Assembly: GCA_041399205.1 (NCBI GenBank)
Contig: JAWKTK010000014.1
Location: forward strand, 124,001-188,000
Reading direction: 5' to 3'
Source: JAGQOZ01 sp041399205
GTDB taxonomy: Bacteria; Planctomycetota; Planctomycetia; Pirellulales; Pirellulaceae
DNA: 64,000 nt
Shown: positions 58,676-64,000 of the stretch, piece after piece
Layout of the letters: the number at the start of each line of letters is the position of its first letter
How positions within the stretch are numbered: position 1 is the first letter of the stretch
Translations under genes and position numbers: made by a program
Notes under the pieces: generated by a model
What the model saw: only the letters and a program-made list of their open reading frames with translations
What the model was told of the DNA's origin: nothing
Databases searched by the model: none

Positions 58676-59438
58676 ACACGGTTAGATGGAAATGGCGGTG
58701 GTCCGGTGGATGGCCGTCGTTTCGCCCTTTGAAGTTGCGTTTTTTTATCGCCCGACGGGCCTGCGAGGCAAAACGAATTGTTTCTCTGGTCCCTCGCTGA
58801 CGCGTCGGGCTATGAGGTTCCGCCGCAAACAGGCGAATGCGCACCTTCAAAACTGACGCTTCGGGCTAACAAAAACTTCCGCCGGAAAAACGCGAATACG
58901 CAACTTCGAAAGCTTCGCCAGATTCGAATTAAGTCTGCAGGCAGTTGTTTAGATTTTCCGGCGTGGCGGGAAGAACGTCCGGTTGACTTGTTTCGATTCG
59001 AAGCAATCGAAATCGCGCTGCGTCAACCTTCGCTCGTTGCGTCAATGTCAAACAAGCGACAAATGAGATGCCGGTTCGGTCAAATTCCTCGGGGTCAGCC
59101 ACGCATTCCACGGTGGTTGCACGTGGCAGTGCGAACTGACAATCGCGGTGGGAAGTATTGTGCCATGCGCCAATGCACGGTGCCGCATCGCGCGGATTCT
59201 CCAACCCGCTTCCGAAGCATGCCAGCAAGACCGCGATAACACCCAGACGATACACAGAAGGTTCTCCACTTTCAGCTTTTCGTTCCGCAATATCCGTACC
59301 GACCTTGCGTTTACTTGTTCGCCGCATACATTAGCAGTGTTGGTTAGCGAACAATCGCCGAATGGCGAACGAACCTTGACCATTGTGAGCACTGTTTGTT
59401 CGGTTCGTTACTCGGATTTCCTGAAGTGATAACCCGCC
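58676..59438. other. Mostly non-coding stretch with a planctomycete-type intergenic repeat
   Basis: No well-supported gene. A 132-codon open frame (58929-59327, minus strand) has no recognisable family and could be spurious. Around 58745-58865 are two related pieces, CCTCGCTGACGCGTCGGGCT and CTGACGCTTCGGGCTAACAA, that share the core TGACGCxTCGGGCTA. Repeats with this core are familiar to me from planctomycete intergenic regions, but I cannot verify this here. The rest shows no RNA gene or terminator I could support. Confidence 0.45.
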
Positions 59439-61544
59439 TTAGGGACGCTCGTCTTCAGCGTCACTGGACGCGACGCGAACTTCGAGCGGTTCCGCCGGCG
59501 TCCATTTCTTCAAAACTTCAATTTTCTCTCCTGACGAACCAGCCAGTAACCGCAGGCCAGCTTCTTCGCCCAAATGATGTTGATAAAGTGCTACAACATC
59601 AGACATGCCAACGAGTTCTCGCGAATAGTAGTAATTCGCTTCGGCCAGAACTCCGACGGGGTCTTCAACTGATTGGTTGGCCAGCGACGCTAAGCGTTTT
59701 TTGGCATGGACGGATCGCAGTTCAGCGGGCACGGGAGCGAACGTAAATTCTTGTTCGAATAATTCGCGTACGTCGCGGCTGATTTGGTCCAGCGGGTCCA
59801 CAAACAGCGGGTCGGTCAAACGACGTTGTCGCTTGGTGTAATTCAGTTCGTCGCTACGAAAAATCTCTTTGCGTCGCCACACATCCAGTACTTTTATGCG
59901 GCACGATTTGTGAACCACGCCCGACGACCGCGAACGTCGATCTTCTACTACAAAATGCAACACCGCATCCACGCTCTCCATTTGAGCTGCCTGATAGATG
60001 ACAGATTCGCTACCAACTCCCAGGAACTTCAGTTGCTGCAGCACGCTTTGCACGCTCCTTCGATTGGAAGGCGTCTGGAAGTAATCCGGAGCAATCACGG
60101 GAACTTGATCTAGCTGCTGACAAACGCGTTTGGCCAATTCGCCAGCCAAAGTCGTCAATCCTTTTGACGCTGCGTTGTTTGCCGACGGCGCCGAGTGGAC
60201 TTGTTTGGCCAAAGTGTCGGCTTGCCGAGTGTTCGGGCCGGTGTACTCCAATGACAATCCAAAGTTGATCGACATGGCTGGTCGGTGGATGGCCGGAATC
60301 CAACGAACCATATCCTGCGGTGCGATTTCATTCGTTAAACTAGCCAGTTGCAGGAATTTGTTGGCACTGTGCAAGTCCCCGTTTTCGAAGGCTCGCAAGG
60401 CAAACGTCAAATTCGGGCCGGCTGCTGATGACGCTCGAACGGCAGTTGGCTTTTCATGCGTCGCGATTGCTGTCTTTGTGTTGTTAATTGCTTCAGGCGA
60501 ACCAGTTGGCTTAGGACGAGTGGCAGTAGTCGACTTCGCCACAAGCGATTTATCCAGCTCTGCGGTCGCTGCTAGGCTGATGGCTGCAGCGCTAAACACT
60601 TCACCGCCATCAACCGTGAACATCGCTTTGAACGCGCTGGCAGGAGTAGAAGGTGCCAGGCGAGCCAACTGGCCTCCGCCCCAAATCACCAACAAACCGT
60701 CCGCTCTTTGATTGCCAAGATGCAACTTGGGCTTGGTCAGATCGACTTCATAGTCGAACGGCCGAGACCATTCGACGGCGTTGACGTCATCGACCTCAAT
60801 GACAATCGCCACATTTTGCAAGCCGTCTTCCCAACGGCGAGGAACCTTGCCGGTCTTGCCGTAGAACGGACCGCTGGTGCTGACAGGCACCAGATAGTTG
60901 GTTTTGCTGTCTAATCGCTCCGGAGATTGATAGACTGCCGGAATCATTTTCAACAGTTGTGAGTTGTGTGGACTGTTCCATGGTTCGTCTAAATGAAACT
61001 GTTGGTACAGCTGTGCATAGCCCAAGTATGGCAACAAAGCCACTCGCCAACTCAACAGCGGTTGTCCCGTGGGGCCGTGAATGGCAAAACTGGGGTAGCG
61101 ATTCTCTGCGGCCAGATATGCCTCCATGGCTTGACCAATCCGAGTCATGTTTTGAATGGTCATCTGACGACGTTCCGTTTGTGACATGTTTGTGTCAGCC
61201 GAAATCGTATCGGTGGCAGTGTGTGCTGGCGTCGATGCGGGCGGCAAGTCGGTGCGAACCGACGACATCGCGGAAAGGTGCTGCTGCAGTATCAATCACC
61301 GGCGACGAGTCGGGCGAAGCGACCGGCTGATTGGGTTGCGGTGTTGCTGCGTTTGGTTGGGCAGCAGTCAAGGCAGGCGTTGCCGTCGACGCTTGCAACC
61401 GGTGGCGCATCAGCATTGTCGGAATCAGGGCGACCTTTTCGAGCGTATTGCAGCATGTCGTTTTGATCCGTACCACCGCAACCTGCCTGATAAACAGGCG
61501 AGTAACCAATGCCAAGCATGAGAACGTCGACGAAAAATGCCCAT
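59439..61544 (-). CDS. DUF1559-domain lipoprotein (frameshifted N-terminus)
   Basis: The main frame (61295 to 59439) has 618 codons. DUF1559-like features are NMTRIGQAMEAYLAAENRYP, LLSWRVALLPYLGYAQLYQQ and FHLDEPWNSPHNSQLLK, which mark planctomycete secreted proteins of this family. Upstream, family-like sequence continues in other frames: AQPNAATPQPNQPVASPDSS (61200-61400) and a start at ATG 61544 (MGIFRRRSHAWHWLLACLSG) with AGCGGTDQND, giving a lipobox-like LSG/AG-C. So the protein is probably a lipoprotein of about 700 residues with two or three indels in its first 90 codons. The C-terminal half is helical (LLRLLAGSSGEKIEVLKKW region) and unique. It lies 4 bases after the PilM-like region. 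Confidence 0.75.
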
Positions 61545-61548
61545 GAAC

Positions 61549-62540
61549 CTATTTTCCTGTGGCGAAATGGCAAGCAAAACCGTTACGTGACACCTCGTCC
61601 GGCAACGACAATTCGCGTGGATTTGAAGTCATCGTTACGGTGTGCCACGATCGCTCGCTGAATTTCACTGGTTAAATTCGCAAACGGATGAAGCAATTCG
61701 TGGTCAGCCAAGTGCATCAAGCAGCGCGTGCGGGATGTTGTCGCAAGACTTCCGCCTGTTGCCTATCCAGTTTAAAGCGACTGGCTAATGTCGCAGCGAA
61801 GCGACCGTGCCAATCGGATGCGTGCGAAAGCGAAACGACTGGTCGTTGATGGAGACCATGGTGGTCCCTTCTGCGCTTCGATATCGACCACCGTTAAGAC
61901 AGAGTGGATTCGATCGAACACTGTGTTCATCCGCTTCGCGTGCCAGCGTCTTTGCCAAGGCAGTTGTGTTCGAATGCCAGCGTGTTGGCAATAGCGACAT
62001 TCCGGCACCAAGCCGACGGGCGTCAATCAGATTCGATAAAGCGTTTCAGTGCGGTGGTCAGATGGATTCGCTTGGCGGCAAGTAGGCCTACGTGCAAGTG
62101 AGTATTGTCTCGGTTAGGCGATTGAAAACAGTCTTGTGGTTTCGTCTATGGGTAGCGGAATCTGCGCGCCGACTTCAAACTGAATGGCATCGCTTGTCTT
62201 CTTGGTCGATTTCAGTTTTGGGAATTTGAAAAAAAGCGTCTAGCGTACGTGAAGCGGCAAAACCCAGCACCACTTGTTTGCAATCGGTTGTCATCGATTC
62301 GGCAAACTGGTTGATAGTTTACCCGAAACCATATTGCGATAGGCTGCTTCGTCGTCGCAGGCTTGCAGTTGGGCTTCATGGTCAATGCGGACGACATCCA
62401 CAATGCGAAAGCGGATGCTTCGGTTTGAGACGACTCAGCAACACTGCAATCAGTCCACGACCGTCTACGCAAACACCCCACGCGGATGATGTGCTACTAC
62501 GACGCCCTAAGGTCAAACCCAACTTGCCGAATAGATTTGT
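61549..62540 (-). CDS. PilM-like actin/Hsp70-fold protein (heavily frameshifted)
   Basis: Family pieces in different frames: SSAWGVCVDGRGLIAVLL (62480-62430, PilM phosphate-1 start), RIVDVVRIDHEAQLQACDDE (62410-62350), VVLGFAASRTLDAFFQIPKL (62275-62215), STKKTSDAIQFEVGAQIPLP (62210-62150), VGLLAAKRIHLTTALKRFIE (62090-62030), EGTTMVSINDQSFRFRTHPI (61870-61810), ASRFKLDRQQAEVLRQHPA (61790-61730) and TSEIQRAIVAHRNDDFKSTR with IVVAGRG (61675-61590). This order matches PilM from its N-terminus to the middle. The part after VVAGRG, which normally contains LPGL and the last third of the fold, is missing. At least six indels are needed. PilM is a cytoplasmic adaptor of type IV pili or type II secretion. 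The end at 61549 (TAG) is approximate. Confidence 0.6.
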
Positions 62541-63731
62541 TTCGCGAGGCGTCAAATCGATGGGAAATCTGGCGGATCCTATACCATGCAACGCCAGGCC
62601 AATCGCCGTCAAGCATTCGTGCCAAGGCGGAATGTTCTTGACTTCGATTTCAAACCCTTGGGGACGCCAAATCTTGAACGGCAAACCCAGATGAGTCGGG
62701 TTGGGCAAGCGTGACCACGGTGCCGCGTCGGAACAGCGGAAATCCGCTTTGGTATTTCTTAGACCACTTTGGCTAATGCTGCCGGAGCGAAAGCCAAGTT
62801 TATGAATACGCCGAGTGATTTGAACATGATCGGGGCAGATAAACGGGAAAACTTCAGTTGTTGTTGTCCCCAATGGATTTCGCGAATGCGTTACCGAAAA
62901 GTCAATGATCTTGAGGGCCGTCACTTCTTCGGCAATTTGGTTCACCAACGTCCAAAGCCTGATCGATATCGCCTTGTTCGAAAACGACCTGGGCTTGGCG
63001 TGCCAATTCAATGGCAGTCTGGGTGGCGTGGGTTTCGCTACGCTGCTGCAATCGACACACAACAGCTCGGCCACTTGTTTATCGTGAGGAATCAACTGAT
63101 GCAGACGTTCCACTTTGGAAAGGATCGCATCGACTGCGTTGGAACTGGGTGCCGTCTTGATGAAAGCTTCAGTGACACAATTTCGTCTGGTATGCTTCAG
63201 TCGCTGGTGCAGTTCGGCCGTGGCAGTCGATCGCAAACCAACGCGACAATCGAGTCGACCAGACGAAACGCCTCCTGCGGTTCGTTTGCCTTATCTGCTG
63301 TTTCGGCTAGATGAAGCAAACGCTGGGCCTCGTCCGTCTTGGCGATACGCTCGGTGTTATACTCGCGAATTAACGCTTGCGTTGGTCCGCCAACGCACTC
63401 AATTCTGAATGGCCTAGGTCTTGGATGCCATCTAGCAGCAGAGACGGCAGGAACGAATATTTGCCTTAACTGACGCAAATCTTCGGCTTTGGAAATTTGA
63501 TTCTGGTAGTCGGTAATCTTGAGCTGCACCAATTCGCTCAGGTTGGTGCCGCATTCACCACAAAGAAAGACAACTTATTCGCCGGGGTTTTTGTGGTGAC
63601 ACGTCAGGCAAGGTTCCCACATTCGCTTGCCGCAGCTACCACAGAAACGAGCATGAGAATGATTTTTGTGGCTGCAGTGGATGCGGGCGGACGTTTCGAT
63701 TGAGGTTGGTTTTGATTGATGTGTCAGGCAT
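62540..63731 (-). pseudogene. Zinc-ribbon protein, heavily frameshifted
   Basis: The gene starts at ATG 63731 (MPDTSIKTNLNRNV), overlapping the stop of the upstream gene. The zinc ribbons (HKNHSHARFCGSCGKRMWEP, then LCGECGTNLSELVQLKITDY, 63690-63500) lie in different frames. Helical segments follow (NQISKAEDLRQLRQIF; TDEAQRLLHLAETADKANEP; LARQAQVVFEQGDIDQALDV). The last third, to about 62540, could not be assigned. It contains LPFKIWRPQGFEIEVKNIPP and WHECLTAIGLALHGIGSARF. Counts of four or more indels suggest sequencing errors, but decay cannot be excluded. It may be fused to or coupled with the PilM-like gene that follows. Confidence 0.5.
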
Positions 63732-64000
63732 GTCTTCTATTCGTTAAGAGCAAACCGGTGGTTTTCACGACGGCAAGATCCAGTTTCAGGTCCAAGGATT
63801 TCGATTCTTGGGTGTTCGAACTCAATCGACAGAGATCCCTGTTGCTGGTCCGCAATGTGCTGACAAGTGGGCGAACCTTTGGGAACGGTTATCTCCATAC
63901 GATAGACGCCGCTGTTCGAATCGGCCTTAATGGGCGTTAGCTGAACGTGCAGAAAGTTAGGGACGGTCCGTATGGACTTGACCGTTAGATTGAGCTGGTC
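63724..64000 (-). CDS. Secreted protein, C-terminal fragment (frameshifted, runs off the window)
   Basis: Only the last 90 or so residues are present, from the window edge to the stop at 63724-63726. The sequence has a beta-sandwich look (LNLTVKSIRTVPNFLHVQLT, SGVYRMEITVPKGSPTCQHI, GSLSIEFEHPRIE) typical of the Ig-like ends of planctomycete secreted proteins. The frame breaks near 63790 because of an extra A in a run of As. With one A removed it reads SLDLKLDLAVVKTTGLLLTN and ends at TGA. The stop overlaps the zinc-ribbon gene start by 8 bases. No family can be named. Confidence 0.6.

Noticed and set aside
58929..59327. 132-codon minus-strand frame
   Set aside because: No recognisable family or signal peptide. 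An overlapping frame is equally long, so neither is convincing.

Overview
The window looks like a chromosomal segment from a planctomycete, most likely Pirellulaceae-like. The evidence is the family mix: a DUF1559 protein, giant secreted proteins with an N-terminal LExRxLL motif and C-terminal dockerin-like repeats, several Ser/Thr kinases (one next to an ECF sigma factor and carrying a zinc ribbon and a propeller), large PQQ-propeller envelope proteins, and a MoxR/DUF58/BatA-type operon. I see no transposase, phage gene, rRNA or CRISPR array.

Layout. 1-633: 3' end of a secreted FG-GAP/dockerin protein. 634-2414 (-): ABC ATPase, MoaD and ThiF/MoeB-like protein, probably a molybdopterin operon. 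2552-5558 (-): DUF2007 protein, atypical kinase, D-2-hydroxyacid dehydrogenase. 5840-7355 (+): MATE exporter. 7601-13330 (-): giant SdrD/Cna-B-type surface protein. 13451-18685: a decayed sigma-factor copy, a small membrane protein, the intact ECF sigma factor and its kinase/propeller partner. 18802-30395 (-): eight-gene envelope operon built on a TolQ/ExbB protein and two ExbD proteins. 30654-31590: tRNA-Phe, a pseudo-receiver and HU with a clear terminator. 31998-55798 (+): about 24 kb of nearly gapless co-directional genes: PQQ/TPR protein, MoxR ATPase, DUF58, BatA-like, VWA-like and DUF4175-like membrane proteins, a low-complexity GQSGE/GGQQ repeat protein, an NPCBM protein and three HtrA-like proteins. 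55854-58675: small membrane protein, SDR, sugar-phosphate isomerase-like protein and a TPR-like protein. 59439-64000 (-): DUF1559 lipoprotein, PilM-like protein, zinc-ribbon protein and the 3' end of a secreted protein.

The two most interesting systems are the TolQR/ExbBD-like operon (18.8-30.4 kb) and the MoxR/BatA operon (32-55.8 kb). The second ends in three HtrA paralogues. The first has an intact catalytic triad. The other two have lost all three residues, and the last is fused to an alpha/beta-hydrolase-like domain that also lacks its serine.

Many genes are broken by one- or two-base frameshifts, often in short homopolymers, while the protein family continues cleanly in another frame. 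This fits sequencing or assembly indels better than gene decay. I give such genes as one composite feature where I could follow them. Start codons and exact indel positions inside these are approximate.
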